Notes: generated from the sequence alone by a model not told the origin. A DNA stretch of 64,000 nt from Streptomyces sp. NBC_00568 (GCF_026341855.1 NZ_JAPENW010000002.1:124001-188000); one strand, 5' to 3'; positions 43,761 through 52,608 are shown, counted from the first letter of the stretch. Numbers and translations: made by a program.

Positions 43761-44651
43761 TCAGCCGAAGAACACCGACGAGATCTGGTCGTTGAAGCCG
43801 ATCGAATTGAGGTCGAGGATGTCGGAAGAGACGATCGCCGAGCGGCCCTTGCAATTGAGCTCGGTCCAGATCTTCACCTCCGAGCCGGAGATGTCCTGGA
43901 TCGCGGAGGCGACGTCCTCCCTAACATTCACGCAGCCAGAGCCCGAGACACGCCTGGCTGCGTTGTTCTCAGAGGTGTCGTTCGGGTCGCTAAGGAGGGT
44001 CAGGGCCCCCGGCTTGCCGGGCTTCTGCGACTGCTCGGGCTGGCCGCCACCACCCGTGTTGCCGCCCTTGAAGGCAGGCTGACCGTCAGGACCAATCGCG
44101 AACCACTTGCCGTCGCGGCCCTCGCCCTTGAGGTCGCCGGCCTTGGCATCCTGGTTGAAGCGGTACAGCGGCCAGCCGCCCAGGGTGAGCTGGTAGGTCC
44201 CGTCGGCGCGCTTCACAACGCCAACGGCCTTCCGCTGGTTGGGAATCCCGTCGATCATGATCCTCGTCTTGCCCTGCTCATTGAACTTGACCAGAACCGG
44301 CGGCCACACCGTCGCGCATGTGCCGGAGCAGGTCGCCTGGGAGGGATTCGCGCTGTCGTTCTCGAAGCGGTAGAGCGCCAGGTTGGAACCGTTGACGATG
44401 TTCCCGGCTGGAGCCTTCTTCAGAGCGGTCCAGGTCAGCTGCTGAGAGGAAGCTGCCTTCGTGCCGATGGCCCAGTCACCCGTCCCCTTCCTTGCCTTGT
44501 TCGCCTCCGGAGTGCCGGCAGTGAGGTTCAGCTCAGCGCCAGAGGCAGCCGCCTTGCTCGGCTCGACCTCACTGTCAGCACTGCAAGCGGTGAGAGCAAC
44601 GGAAGCAAGAGCAGCAGCAACAACAACTGAAGCAGCGCGGCGACGGAACAT
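43761..44651 (-). CDS. SCO0930-like secreted lipoprotein
   Basis: The protein has 296 residues and a lipoprotein signal peptide: basic start MFRRRAAS, a hydrophobic core, and the lipobox ALTAC with Cys23. Two secreted-repeat modules follow, each with a LYRF/LYRFxxD core: NLALYRFENDSANPSQATCS and YQLTLGGWPLYRFNQDAKAG. The C-terminal part is a beta/gamma-crystallin-like or inhibitor-like domain with CVNVREDVASAIQDISGSEV and CKGRSAIVSSDILD. It should sit on the outer membrane face. Members are common in Streptomyces; the role is unknown. It is preceded by a fairly AT-rich promoter region. Confidence 0.85.
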   Translation of the reverse strand: MFRRRAASVVVAAALASVALTACSADSEVEPSKAAASGAELNLTAGTPEANKARKGTGDWAIGTKAASSQQLTWTALKKAPAGNIVNGSNLALYRFENDSANPSQATCSGTCATVWPPVLVKFNEQGKTRIMIDGIPNQRKAVGVVKRADGTYQLTLGGWPLYRFNQDAKAGDLKGEGRDGKWFAIGPDGQPAFKGGNTGGGGQPEQSQKPGKPGALTLLSDPNDTSENNAARRVSGSGCVNVREDVASAIQDISGSEVKIWTELNCKGRSAIVSSDILDLNSIGFNDQISSVFFG

Positions 44652-44890
44652 TTTCTTCTCCAGAGATGCAATTGACGATCGGTTACATTCCCGTCAACGG
44701 CCGCAGTGCAGAAGCGGTTCGATACTTCAAGCACGAAGCTTGATTGTGTTTCAACGAGGAGCATCTGAGCACCCCAAAGCCCCGGGACGATAAAAGCATT
44801 CAGCTTTGAGCAAATGACTTTCGACATCCCGGTTCACGACCTCGCCTGAGGAGAGGCCGACGGGGGAAGGCCGCAGAGCGGAGCTTCAGC
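44652..44890. promoter_or_regulatory. Upstream region of the lipoprotein gene
   Basis: A 239-bp region that is less GC-rich than average and should hold the minus-strand lipoprotein promoter. I could not define the -35 and -10 boxes. Confidence 0.3.
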
Positions 44891-45166
44891 TCAACTGGCG
44901 GACCGTGGCGCCCTTTGCATGAAGGGTCTAGCCATCACCGCTACGAGTAGCCCGCAGGAAGCCTCAAAGGTCCATCGGAGCAACCCGTCGGGCGCGTTTC
45001 CAAAGTTGCCCACAACGAGATGGGCAAGCGGAAATACACCCAGAACAACAACCGGGACGAGCCAGGCGGGCCCGGGCACCCGACCACGGGCGGAGATCAA
45101 GACGCCGACAGCGAGCATGACGAAAGCGGCCATCAGCGCGGAGAAATTGATCTGCATTGCCAGCAC
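44891..45166 (-). CDS. Small hypothetical membrane protein
   Basis: The protein has 91 residues and three hydrophobic segments: INFSALMAAFVMLAVGVLIS, AWLVPVVVLGVFPLAHLVVG and FEASCGLLVAVMARP. The start is either 45166 or the ATG three codons later. No family is recognised. The well-spaced membrane helices and short loops suggest a real gene. It is isolated, with no operon partner within 200 bp. Confidence 0.5.
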   Translation of the reverse strand: MLAMQINFSALMAAFVMLAVGVLISARGRVPGPAWLVPVVVLGVFPLAHLVVGNFGNAPDGLLRWTFEASCGLLVAVMARPFMQRAPRSAS

Positions 45167-45429
45167 GTTCCTACGTCATCCGAGCGAGCGCGGGCGATTG
45201 ATCCCACACGGCCTTCAACGGCCAAGTAGCAAGACTGGTTCACTCTGTTCCCACGACAGGCGCGCGGCACGGCACTCCCGCGTCGCCTGTCGCAGACGAG
45301 GCCACCCCGGCGCCTCCCGCTGGCTCCCTTACGGGCTCTCCTGTCCCGCGCATGCGCTCTCTGCACAGAGTCCCCCACTGCTCGCCCGTCCGCCGCTGCC
45401 GTGCACCCTCTCTCCCTGCCCCCGCCCTG
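45167..45429. other. Intergenic stretch, nothing recognised
   Basis: No gene or strong hairpin was recognised between the small membrane protein and the end of the primase-associated gene. Confidence 0.35.
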
Positions 45430-45834
45430 TCAGGCTTGGGGCAGAGTGATGCCCAACTCGCGCATCGCGTGGGAAGGCGGACCACCCTCAGAACGCTCCG
45501 TCTTGTACCCCTTGATCCCGGGTGCCACGGTCCGCGGATCCACGGCTTCGGAGGGCGCACCGGAGTGATACAAGCCGTCGGGCATGCCGTCGCGATCGTG
45601 TGGCAGGAGCCAGAACACGCGGCGCAGAAAGGTGCCGGAGGTTCTGGAGGAACGAGCGTGGGGCTGCAGAACGGCATAGCCGACCATGCGACCGTCCCGG
45701 TGATAGGCGGGCCGTCCGGCCCTGGTCGGCAGCCTGTCGAGGCTTTGGCGTACGTAGTCCAGGTCTCCAATGCTCTCCAGCCAGACCAGACACTCCTCCC
45801 CGGCCAGCTGCGCAGGATCGATCAGAGCACTCAC
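45430..45834 (-). CDS. Hypothetical protein coupled to the primase-helicase
   Basis: The 134-residue protein has a start MSALIDPAQLAGEECLVWLE, a middle GYAVLQPHARSSRTSGTFLR with VFWLLPHDRDGMPDGLYHSG, and a basic, polar tail. The ATG overlaps the primase-helicase stop by four bases (ATGA), so the two are translationally coupled. I do not recognise the family. Position behind a phage/plasmid-type replication protein suggests an accessory replication or element-maintenance role, by context only. Confidence 0.6.
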   Translation of the reverse strand: MSALIDPAQLAGEECLVWLESIGDLDYVRQSLDRLPTRAGRPAYHRDGRMVGYAVLQPHARSSRTSGTFLRRVFWLLPHDRDGMPDGLYHSGAPSEAVDPRTVAPGIKGYKTERSEGGPPSHAMRELGITLPQA

Positions 45835-47354
45835 GTCGCCCCTCCCACTTCAACCACGAGGCCGATACCGGGGTAAAACTTCCGTTGATTGGACAGGACC
45901 ATCTCTTTCGGTGTCGCAATTCCTACGGTTTCTCGGACACGTGCCGCGAAGGACCGGGAGGAGACGGGCGTCGCCCCCTCGAACTGGCACCATGCGCGAT
46001 AGGAGTTGTAGAGCTGGGCCTGTTCAGCCCGCATCGAGGGGTCCAGCCGACAGCATTCCGTGAGGAATCGACCGGTGTGGTCCTCGGTTTCGGCGTAGGC
46101 GCTGGTGGCGGTCTTGACGCTGCGTGGGCCTGTGAGGTCGCGGCTTCCGTTCAGATAGCCGCGGGCTCCGGTGATCAACCAGTCCAAGATGCCGGGGCCT
46201 TCCTCTGTCACTAGGACGTCCGCCAGGTTGTCCACCTTGCGGTCGTCGTCCACCACGCGTTCGAAAGGGATCAGCCGCATCCTGCGCCAGAATGCATACC
46301 CTCCAGTATTAACTTCGGGGCGGTGGTTGCCCAGGAGCCAGAGCTTGTGGGTCGGGTTGAAGCTGAAGAAGTCCTGCCGCATGCGGCGGGCTTTGATGCG
46401 GTCGCCGCCGGTGAGCAATTTGACCCGGGCTTCGTCGAACCGGTCCCCCGGCTTGAGTTCGGAACACACGACGATCCGGCGCCCGTGGAGTTCGGCCAGG
46501 TCAGTGGGGTGCCCTTCAAACGGGCGCGCCATCAAGAAGCCGGGCGGCGCAGCGTCGGCGTAGTCCCCGAGGAGCTTCACCATGACGTCGAGCAGGACGC
46601 TCTTACCGTTCTTTCCCTGACCGTAGAGAAACGGCATGATCTGGGCTCCGACGTCGCCTGTGATCGAGTACCCCAGCAACTCCTGCAGGAAGACAATCAT
46701 CTGCATGCCCTCGGCATCGTCACCGAAGGTGTCGGTGAGGAACCGCTGCCAGCGGGGTGTGGGCGTGGTTTCGGGTGCAACAGTAGTGGCTCGCGAGTGG
46801 TAGTGCCGGGCTGGATCAGGTGTTGTTAGGGCCCCCGTGCGCAGGTCCACCACTCCGCCGGGGGTGCACAGCGCATAGGGGTCCGCATCCAGCATCGAGG
46901 CGTTGAGGACCATCCCCGGGGCCGCCTTTGCCTGCATCAAGGTCGCCTTGATGCCTGAGGTAGACAGCGCTCGCCGCCGGTGGCGCCGAAGTGCCGAGCT
47001 GCTGTGCTGCCCGGTGCGGTCCGTCTCTGCGAGGGACTCAGCCATGTCACCCGCCGCCCATAGCACGGTGTCGTCCTCATCCATCTGCCAGCGGTATCCC
47101 GACCAGCGGTACCAGCCGAGCCCGGGCACGTGACGAAAGTCCCGGCCGTGCAAACTCACGAAGAGTTTTGCGTTGCCCCGGTCGGTGAGGCTGTCGGGTA
47201 TCACGCCGTACTGGGCAGCAGACCCCTCTGCTCCATGGAAGACGGGGATCTGGGCGTACTCGGCTCCTCTATGCGCTGAAGTCAGCAGAATCTGTCGCGC
47301 GACTTCCTTCGGATCGAAGCGTCCGCCGCCGTCCTGGTTGCTGCGTGTCAGCAT
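45831..47354 (-). CDS. Phage/plasmid-type (P4/D5 family) primase-helicase
   Basis: The 507-residue protein matches the C-terminal D5/P4-type helicase half of phage and plasmid primases. Walker A is GQGKNGKS at residues 245-252, the second acidic motif is in GRRIVVCSELKPGDRFDEAR, and the SF3 sensor asparagine is in HKLWLLGNHRPEV. The N-terminal part is D5_N-like (FRHVPGLGWYRWSGYRWQMD). No N-terminal primase (AEP or DnaG-type) catalytic domain is evident, so it may work mainly as a helicase. It is a lone replication gene with no visible integrase or capsid genes, probably a remnant of an integrated element. Confidence 0.85.
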   Translation of the reverse strand: MLTRSNQDGGGRFDPKEVARQILLTSAHRGAEYAQIPVFHGAEGSAAQYGVIPDSLTDRGNAKLFVSLHGRDFRHVPGLGWYRWSGYRWQMDEDDTVLWAAGDMAESLAETDRTGQHSSSALRRHRRRALSTSGIKATLMQAKAAPGMVLNASMLDADPYALCTPGGVVDLRTGALTTPDPARHYHSRATTVAPETTPTPRWQRFLTDTFGDDAEGMQMIVFLQELLGYSITGDVGAQIMPFLYGQGKNGKSVLLDVMVKLLGDYADAAPPGFLMARPFEGHPTDLAELHGRRIVVCSELKPGDRFDEARVKLLTGGDRIKARRMRQDFFSFNPTHKLWLLGNHRPEVNTGGYAFWRRMRLIPFERVVDDDRKVDNLADVLVTEEGPGILDWLITGARGYLNGSRDLTGPRSVKTATSAYAETEDHTGRFLTECCRLDPSMRAEQAQLYNSYRAWCQFEGATPVSSRSFAARVRETVGIATPKEMVLSNQRKFYPGIGLVVEVGGAT

Positions 47355-47697
47355 GCCCGACCTCCCCCAGGTGTAGGAGGCAGGGATCGTACGAACGCTC
47401 CTCGCGCGGGTGCGAAAGGCCGGCGGTCCGTCTCGGTGACCCGGCGGCTGCTCGGCGCAGCGGTGCTGCCCGCAGTGGCTTGCCTATGCGGCACGCGCCC
47501 CCCTTTCAACATCTGAAACGACCTGCATAAGGTGCTGTTCGCAGCTGCTCTTCGCCATCGCCCTGGAGAGCCCTGATCGGCAGGCTTAGGGCCGGCGAGT
47601 TACAGCTACTGAAGCGACCGAGGCTCTGACCTGTTTCAACGAGGCACCCTCGGTTCGGGTTCATGCGGTTGATCAAAGTTCTTGCCGGGTCGGCCAC
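47355..47697. other. Intergenic stretch upstream of the primase gene
   Basis: The left 50 bases should hold the primase promoter. No other gene or repeat is recognised. Confidence 0.3.
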
Positions 47698-47910
47698 TTG
47701 AGCTCACGTGGAGTGACGCAACGTACACTTTTAGTTCTCGCGGTTGTCGGCGCGCCCGGCGAGAACGGCTGGTACGGCGCGCTCACCTCGCTGCGCGGCG
47801 ACGGAGTGCGGATCACCTTCACCCGCGGGGTCGGCTTCAGTGCGGAGACCATCGGGCTCGCCACCGGCGAGGACTGGTACCCCGAGTTCGGCGCGCCGAT
47901 CAGCGGCTGA
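47698..47910 (+). pseudogene. Short C-terminal-like fragment of an unknown protein
   Basis: The frame ends GENGWYGALTSLRGDGVRIT and then GVGFSAETIGLATGEDWYPE before FGAPISG, well-formed protein text of about 55 residues. The upstream part lacks a good start: TTG at 47698, GTG at 47713. I read it as the tail of a larger lost protein. The family is unknown. A very strong hairpin follows, so it once ended a transcript. Confidence 0.4.
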
Positions 47911-47923
47911 GCCCGGACGCTCG

Positions 47924-47974
47924 GGCAAGGGGGCGCGTTCCGGTGCGCACACCACCGGGACGCGCCCCCTTGCC
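47924..47974 (+). terminator. Strong hairpin after the short fragment
   Basis: The arms at 47924-47945 and 47953-47974 pair over 22 bp with one mismatch and a seven-base loop. It starts 13 bases after the stop of the preceding reading frame. Confidence 0.75.
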
Positions 47975-48054
47975 GTTCCAACGCGGGCCGACACGCGGCG
48001 GGTTGCGCGGTGATCACGCCCGCCGCGCGGCCCGACCTGCCAGGATCGCTGGGA

Positions 48055-48485
48055 TGTCCTCACTCCCTCGTCCGTCCGCCTCGGGATCGACCAAGGGCGT
48101 GATCCTCTGGTTCGTCCGGCCGGTGGATCCCCCTTTTCACCCTGTCGCAGCAGCGTGCTGGTGGGCGCGGACGATGGTGGAGTCGATCTAGACGAGCCAG
48201 TCGATGTCGCCGGCCGCGTCCGCACCGGCCTGGATCTGCTGGAGTGCTTGGGTAAAGACGCCGTTCAGGGCGTAGCGGCGGAAGCGGGTGTAGACCGTCT
48301 GCCATGACCCGTAGCGTTCCAGCAGGTCGCGCCACGAGACCCCGCTTCGGATCTTGTAGACCATCCCGTTGACGACCTGCCGGTCCGCCACCCGCGGTCA
48401 CCCCGTCGCGGCACGAGGGATGAGCGGAGCGAGTAACTCCCACTCCAGATCGGTGAGTTCATGGCGGCGTATCACCCCACCATGA
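48055..48485 (-). pseudogene. IS5-family transposase fragment
   Basis: The minus strand reads VADRQVVNGMVYKIRSGVSW and RDLLERYGSWQTVYTRFRRY, then ALNGVFTQALQQIQ and, after a stop, STIVRAHQHAATG. This is the N-terminal half of an IS5-group transposase up to the first DDE aspartate. The N-terminus and C-terminal half are lost or in other frames. It is distinct from the IS5 copy at 53 kb. Confidence 0.75.
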
Positions 48486-48589
48486 TCCACCACCCGATGA
48501 CCTTTGAAGGCGGACCCTAGCGTCCTGCGCCAGTAGTTGATCGTTGTAATTGTGTGACTTCTGCTGCTGGTGCGTCAGTTCCCCGTCGG

Positions 48590-48760
48590 GGCCCGAAGCT
48601 TGAACCGTTGCTTTTGTCTGATGACGAGCGGACGGTGTTGGAAAGATGAATGCGTCGAGCGACATCGGCCCAGGCTCTGGCCCTGCGAGCACGGATTGTG
48701 CTGGCGTGCGCGGGGCCCGAGTTGCCGGCGATCGTCGCGGTCGCCCGGGGGGCACGGCGA
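48590..48760 (+). pseudogene. IS630-family transposase N-terminal fragment
   Basis: The plus strand reads LLLSDDERTVLER, a stop, then MRRATSAQALALRARIVLAC with AGPELPAIVAV, matching the N-terminal HTH region of IS630-type transposases. The rest of the gene is not present nearby. Confidence 0.6.
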
Positions 48761-49153
48761 GTAACGGCAGTCATGGGGCATACAGGCCGGCGCAAGGTGC
48801 CGTGTCCGTCCACGACGAAGATCGTTACAAGAGACATCGCGCGCAGGCATTCCGGCTTCACCCCGCGGATGCGCGTGAGCTGAGGACCCGGCCCGCGCCC
48901 GGTCTTGGGCCCTCAGCTTGAGCCCGGCCCCGTACCATATGCGGGGCCGGGCTACTTGCTTCCCTTGGAGCTGCTGCTGACGGGACTGTGGGCGCCGTCG
49001 TCAGCGACGCGGGGACGTCTAGCGAATCGCTCCGCTCGCCGCCGCCCGGTCCGAGATTTCGCCGCCCTTCCCGGTCACGGCCGCCGTCCTGCGCAACGCC
49101 CCGCGGCTGCGCACCGGGGTTCTGCTGCGACCCACCGCCGGCGCCTGCGGGAC
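48761..49153. other. Gap with a terminator-like hairpin before the toxin tail
   Basis: AGCCCGGCCCCG (48921-48932) and its complement (48942-48953) form a perfect 12-bp stem. It argues against the open frame that runs through here being coding. The N-terminal part of the adjacent DNase toxin would be expected here but is not readable. Confidence 0.45.
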
Positions 49154-49711
49154 CGGGACCTCGACACCACCATCCAGACATCGCCCAAGGGGAAGAAGGG
49201 CGACGGGCAGGCGTCGGCGAAGTGGCGGTTCAGCAACCCGGAGTGGGCTGGCCCCAGTAACGAAATCGCCTTGCCGACACCTCCGGTGCGGTGCGACAAC
49301 GCTCTTCCGGGCACGTCGAAGACGGGGTGTGTGATGCCGTACATCCCGGAGATGGTCTATGCAAGGCACGGCGAGTTCCCGGAGCTCGCCGACCACATCG
49401 AGTACGCGCAGACCACCAAGAACCTGCCGGGCAGGCACGGCACCAAGCGTTACCTGACCCGCCTCACCGACAAAGTCAAGATCAAGGAAAACCGGAATAC
49501 GGCGTGCCCGACGAGCGTGCCACGGCCGGCGGGCAAGCAGTGCGACGAGTATCCCTTCGCGTCGACCTGGCAGGGCGCCAAAACTGGTGGCGACTTCAGC
49601 CGACGCCTGATCAACGGGCCGCAGAACGAGGACGGAGGTCGGGCCCTGAGCCGCTTCTACCTGTACAACCGCATCATCGAGAAGGACAAATTCTTGACGT
49701 GGATCAAGTAG
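49154..49711 (+). pseudogene. NucA/NucB-type DNase toxin domain, N-terminus missing
   Basis: The frame reads RDLDTTIQTSPKGKKGDGQA, then IPEMVYARHGEFPELADHIE and, near the end, KQCDEYPFASTWQGAKTGG. The CDEYPFAST block is the signature of NucA/NucB deoxyribonucleases, which occur as secreted nucleases and as C-terminal toxin domains. No good start codon or secretion signal precedes it; upstream lies a terminator-like hairpin. I read it as the surviving C-terminal domain of a longer exported toxin. The gene 29 bp downstream is probably its immunity partner. Confidence 0.65.
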
Positions 49712-49740
49712 GCATCCAACGCTTGGCAGAGGACTGCGAG

Positions 49741-50244
49741 ATGACCGACAAGGCTGAATGGGGCAGTGGAAGCGTTCCGGTTCAGTACCACCAGTTCGAC
49801 ATCAGCGACGAGGACGGGCCGACCGGACCCGACCTGGACCGCGGCCACAACGGTCTCGTACGGGTCGCCGACGGCGTCACCATCGTCATGACCGGCATCC
49901 ACACCGGCGACGTCGATGTCACGGTCACCCTCCATGAAACCGAGCCCGCAGCCGGCAGCGGTGACTGGCAGGACATCGTGGAGATCTCAGCACACTCCAC
50001 GTCCGGCGAGCTCATGGTCAGAGGAATGATGGATGACCTGGACGAAGAACTCCCCGCCCTGTCGTTCCACGGTCCCGGTGACTACCGGTTGCGCGTTCAC
50101 GCTCGCGGTCGGGACACTGCCGTCGACCTGGCCCCCGACGAGGTCACCGAGTGGTACCTCATCCAGGCCTGGCCGGCACCTGCTCAAAAGGTGACAGTGC
50201 TCCGCCAGACCGATGGCTACGGAGCATCAGTCCGCACCCGCTGA
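49741..50244 (+). CDS. Probable immunity protein to the DNase toxin
   Basis: The 167-residue protein is acidic and beta-rich: HQFDISDEDGPTGPDLDRGH, then GVTIVMTGIHTGDVDVTVTL, then LPALSFHGPGDYRLRVHARG and a final strand QKVTVLRQTDGYGAS. The ATG follows the toxin-domain stop by 29 bp. Small acidic proteins directly downstream of a nuclease toxin domain are typical immunity proteins, and this pattern is the only evidence for the role. I do not recognise a named immunity family. The gene appears intact although its partner is truncated. Confidence 0.6.
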   Translation: MTDKAEWGSGSVPVQYHQFDISDEDGPTGPDLDRGHNGLVRVADGVTIVMTGIHTGDVDVTVTLHETEPAAGSGDWQDIVEISAHSTSGELMVRGMMDDLDEELPALSFHGPGDYRLRVHARGRDTAVDLAPDEVTEWYLIQAWPAPAQKVTVLRQTDGYGASVRTR

Positions 50245-50432
50245 ACACCATTGGCAGCTCTGCCCGCCCATCGCCTGTCGACGGGTGATGGGCGGGCAGA
50301 GGCCTGCACACGCCCACGCCACCGTGCTCCTGTCCATCGCCGACTGACAGGTGGTCTCGATCCTCACCGCAGGTCAGACGGAGCGCCCCTGAGACGGATG
50401 CCGTCAGACAGACAGTGAGGCAGCGGCAGATG

Positions 50433-50993
50433 TTACTGACCTTTCCGTTGGGTTGTCGGGGTTGGTGTTGGGGCTATCGAGAGACCGGTTCCGGCGAGGC
50501 ATCCGTCGATGAGATGGGGGCTGCGCTGAATGCGGCGCATGCCGCTGCGGACGGTTCTGACGAGGTGGTCTCGGTCGGTGAAGACGACGTTGGCGGTGGC
50601 AGCACGTCGGAGTAACGACCAGATGCCCTCGACCGGGTTGAGGTCGGGTGCATAGGTGGGCAGCTGGACGACGGTGAGCCAGTCGTGCTCGGCTGCGTAC
50701 TCACGCAGATGGATGCTTCGATGGACATTCAGATTGTCCCAGATGACCACGACGGGTCCGCCGAGCTGAAGGTGCGCCCGCACAAGCAGGTCACGGTAGT
50801 CCTGCCAGGTGAAGCCCCGGTGATCACCGCGTTGATGGCCCTGAATTCGAGGACGGTAGATCAGCCGACTACGTTCGCCGGCCTTGAAACAGGCCAGCGC
50901 GGCCATCGTGATGCGGCCTCGGGAAGCGCCGTTGAACCGCACCACGGGCACGCCACCCTTGGGCGCCCAAGTGCGTGCCCGGTGCGACGTCAT
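50433..50993 (-). CDS. IS630 transposase, downstream frame (DDE catalytic part)
   Basis: This frame carries the catalytic core. Upstream of its ATG the frame reads AAALGAWLVFEDEAAVSM (first acidic residue), followed by PVVVIWDNLNVHRSIHLREY (second Asp) and VVQLPTYAPDLNPVEGIWSL (Glu, NPxEGIW motif). It is out of frame with the upstream ORF, so full-length transposase must arise by frameshifting. The frame runs three bases past the IS end. All catalytic motifs look intact. Confidence 0.88.
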   Translation of the reverse strand: MTSHRARTWAPKGGVPVVRFNGASRGRITMAALACFKAGERSRLIYRPRIQGHQRGDHRGFTWQDYRDLLVRAHLQLGGPVVVIWDNLNVHRSIHLREYAAEHDWLTVVQLPTYAPDLNPVEGIWSLLRRAATANVVFTDRDHLVRTVRSGMRRIQRSPHLIDGCLAGTGLSIAPTPTPTTQRKGQ

Positions 50994-51590
50994 CGAGACG
51001 GCAGCTTCGTCCTCGAAGACCAGCCATGCCCCGAGCGCCGCCGCGGTGGCTTTGCCCGTGGCCAGGTCTCCTTCACCCAGGCGGCCACTGCTGCATCGTC
51101 ACGCTCCGCCGCCCGCCGCACCGGCCGCTGACACGACCAGCCGTGCCGCCGCAACAGCTCCCACACCCCGCGGACCGACAACGACACACCCAACCGGTCC
51201 GCAATCAGCACCCCCACCCGCGACAGCGTCCAGCGCTCATCCGCCCAGCCCTGAGCCACCGCTCCTGCCAGCAGCAGCGGCTCCAACAGCGCGAAGTCAC
51301 GGTCGTCCACCTTCGGACGCTTCGCCGGACCGGATGCCTTCAGTGCCTGGAATCCGCCCTCACGCCAGGAACGGCGCCACCGCTCCACCGACCGCACACT
51401 GACCCGAAGATCCTTCGCGATCACCGTGTTCTTCTCACCCCGTGCAAAGCCCTCGGCAGCCAGCATGCGCACCCGTTCACGCCCGGACTGACCTTGCGGA
51501 GTGAGACCACCACCCTGCGGATACCTCATGTCCACGAACTACTGCAGGGATCAACCGATGTCACCCCCGACAACCCAACGGAAAGGTCAG
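50436..51590 (-). mobile_element. Complete IS630-family insertion sequence
   Basis: The 1155-bp element has perfect 26-bp terminal inverted repeats starting CTGACCTTTCCGTTGGGTTG on the left and ending with their complement on the right. It is flanked by TA on both sides (50434-50435 and 51591-51592), the expected IS630 target duplication. It carries two overlapping transposase frames on the minus strand. It has inserted into what looks like the HTH end of a serine recombinase. Confidence 0.93.
50990..51535 (-). CDS. IS630 transposase, upstream frame (HTH part)
   Basis: This frame carries the DNA-binding part: EKNTVIAKDLRVSVRSVERW is the first HTH and RWTLSRVGVLIADRLGVSLS the second, with GVWELLRRHGWSCQRPVRRA following. 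The homologous reading changes frame near 51048-51056 (GGGCAAAG on the coding strand), where AKATAAALGAWLVFEDE should continue in the other frame. This two-frame layout, with an overlap of a few bases, is usual for this IS630 group and is consistent with programmed frameshifting. Confidence 0.85.
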   Translation of the reverse strand: MDMRYPQGGGLTPQGQSGRERVRMLAAEGFARGEKNTVIAKDLRVSVRSVERWRRSWREGGFQALKASGPAKRPKVDDRDFALLEPLLLAGAVAQGWADERWTLSRVGVLIADRLGVSLSVRGVWELLRRHGWSCQRPVRRAAERDDAAVAAWVKETWPRAKPPRRRSGHGWSSRTKLPSR

Positions 51591-51596
51591 TAGGCG

Positions 51597-51668
51597 GGAG
51601 ACACCGAATTCGTCGGGGATCTGTTGGACGGTGTCGTCGCCGGAGTTGTACATCTCGCGCGAGCCTGA
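51597..51668 (-). pseudogene. Serine recombinase HTH fragment next to the IS630 element
   Basis: The minus strand reads SREMYNSGDDTVQQIPDEFG, then VSRL up to the IS630 insertion point. This resembles the C-terminal HTH of resolvases and invertases (REMY-SG-TV-QIA-FGVSR-T). Across the IS the frame would continue briefly on the left side before a stop. The catalytic domain is not found. Confidence 0.5.
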
Positions 51669-52236
51669 CCTGACAGGGCCAAGTCAGGGTCTCCGGCCAT
51701 CGTTATCCCGCCACAGCACATCGAGTCCATCGCCTTCCCCGGCGATCCCGCCTACGACCGGCTTCCGAGACTCCCCACCGTGTGATTGACCGCGAGTGGA
51801 CCAGGCCGCGAGAGCAACCTCCACACCGGCAAGCCGATCACGGAACTGGCGGTGGATTGGCGGCCTGGGCGGACCAGATCGCTGCGAAGGCCGGGGCCCT
51901 GGATGCCAAGCGTGCCCACCTCGAGCAACTCGCAGAACAAGCGACCGGCGACGAAAGGGGGAGCCGTCACGGGCCTGGTGAACGTCACCCCAGGCGAGCT
52001 ACTCCGGGCGCTGGCGGCACTGAGGCAAGAGCACGTCGTCGACCCTAAATGACGCCCTGCTGGCCTCATGGAGAAGGACGTCACCGAACTACTCAGAGCC
52101 CTGCTCGCCGGTTCCAGCCCTACGCCAGCACCCCGGGCGTGCCCGAATTCCTCCACGTCGCGGCGGCATGCCGGCGCGCATCGAGTCCGGCGGAGTGACC
52201 TGCTCAGGACCACGGCCGCAAGACAGCTCCCTGGGT
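51669..52236. other. Unassigned stretch before the toxin-antitoxin pair
   Basis: Two plus-strand frames look partly coding, AAWADQIAAKAGALDAKRAH near 51870 and VTGLVNVTPGELLRALAALR near 51970. They seem to be pieces of one frameshifted gene. No family could be assigned. Confidence 0.3.
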
Positions 52237-52608
52237 TCAGGGTTTCCAGGTGCGCAGGAAGGAGGCGATCCGGGCGGCCGTGCAGCGCGGGTTGTTCAGC
52301 TCGTGGGCAAGAGCGGTGAGCTGTTCGCGTGTGGGGTTCACCGGAATGTTGCTGGCCTCGAGGTACATGACGGCGACGGCGCAGGCGACGGTGAGGTTGG
52401 AGCGCTCCAACCAGCGGCAGCGGCCCAGGTTGTGCACCAGGGCGGCGGCGCGGTTGTAGGCGCCGTCGTAGACGGGTGTGTCGAGGAGTTCGCCGCGATG
52501 GCGGGCGACGGCGGCGATGGGCACGCCGTAGTCGTCGGGGGCCGGATCGCGGTGCCCGGCCCGTTCCGCCACTTCGAGGATCCAGGATTCGTCGACGTAC
52601 AGGATCAC
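52237..52608 (-). CDS. Fic/Doc-like toxin component
   Basis: The 123-residue protein resembles the small Streptomyces Fic/Doc-type toxins. The segments are ILYVDESWILEVAERAG, then VYDGAYNRAAALVHNLGRCR and SNLTVACAVAVMYLEASNIP, ending TAARIASFLRTWKP. The Fic motif HPFxxGNxR is not clearly recognisable; LVHNLGRCRWLERSN lies in its place, so AMP- or phospho-transfer activity is uncertain. The start overlaps the antitoxin stop by four bases. Doc toxins act on elongation factor EF-Tu; whether this one does is unknown. Confidence 0.65.
   Translation of the reverse strand: MILYVDESWILEVAERAGHRDPAPDDYGVPIAAVARHRGELLDTPVYDGAYNRAAALVHNLGRCRWLERSNLTVACAVAVMYLEASNIPVNPTREQLTALAHELNNPRCTAARIASFLRTWKP

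Noticed and set aside
48905..49153. N-terminal extension of the DNase toxin frame
   Set aside because: A perfect terminator-like hairpin (48921-48953) lies in it and the text is arginine- and proline-rich without a signal peptide.
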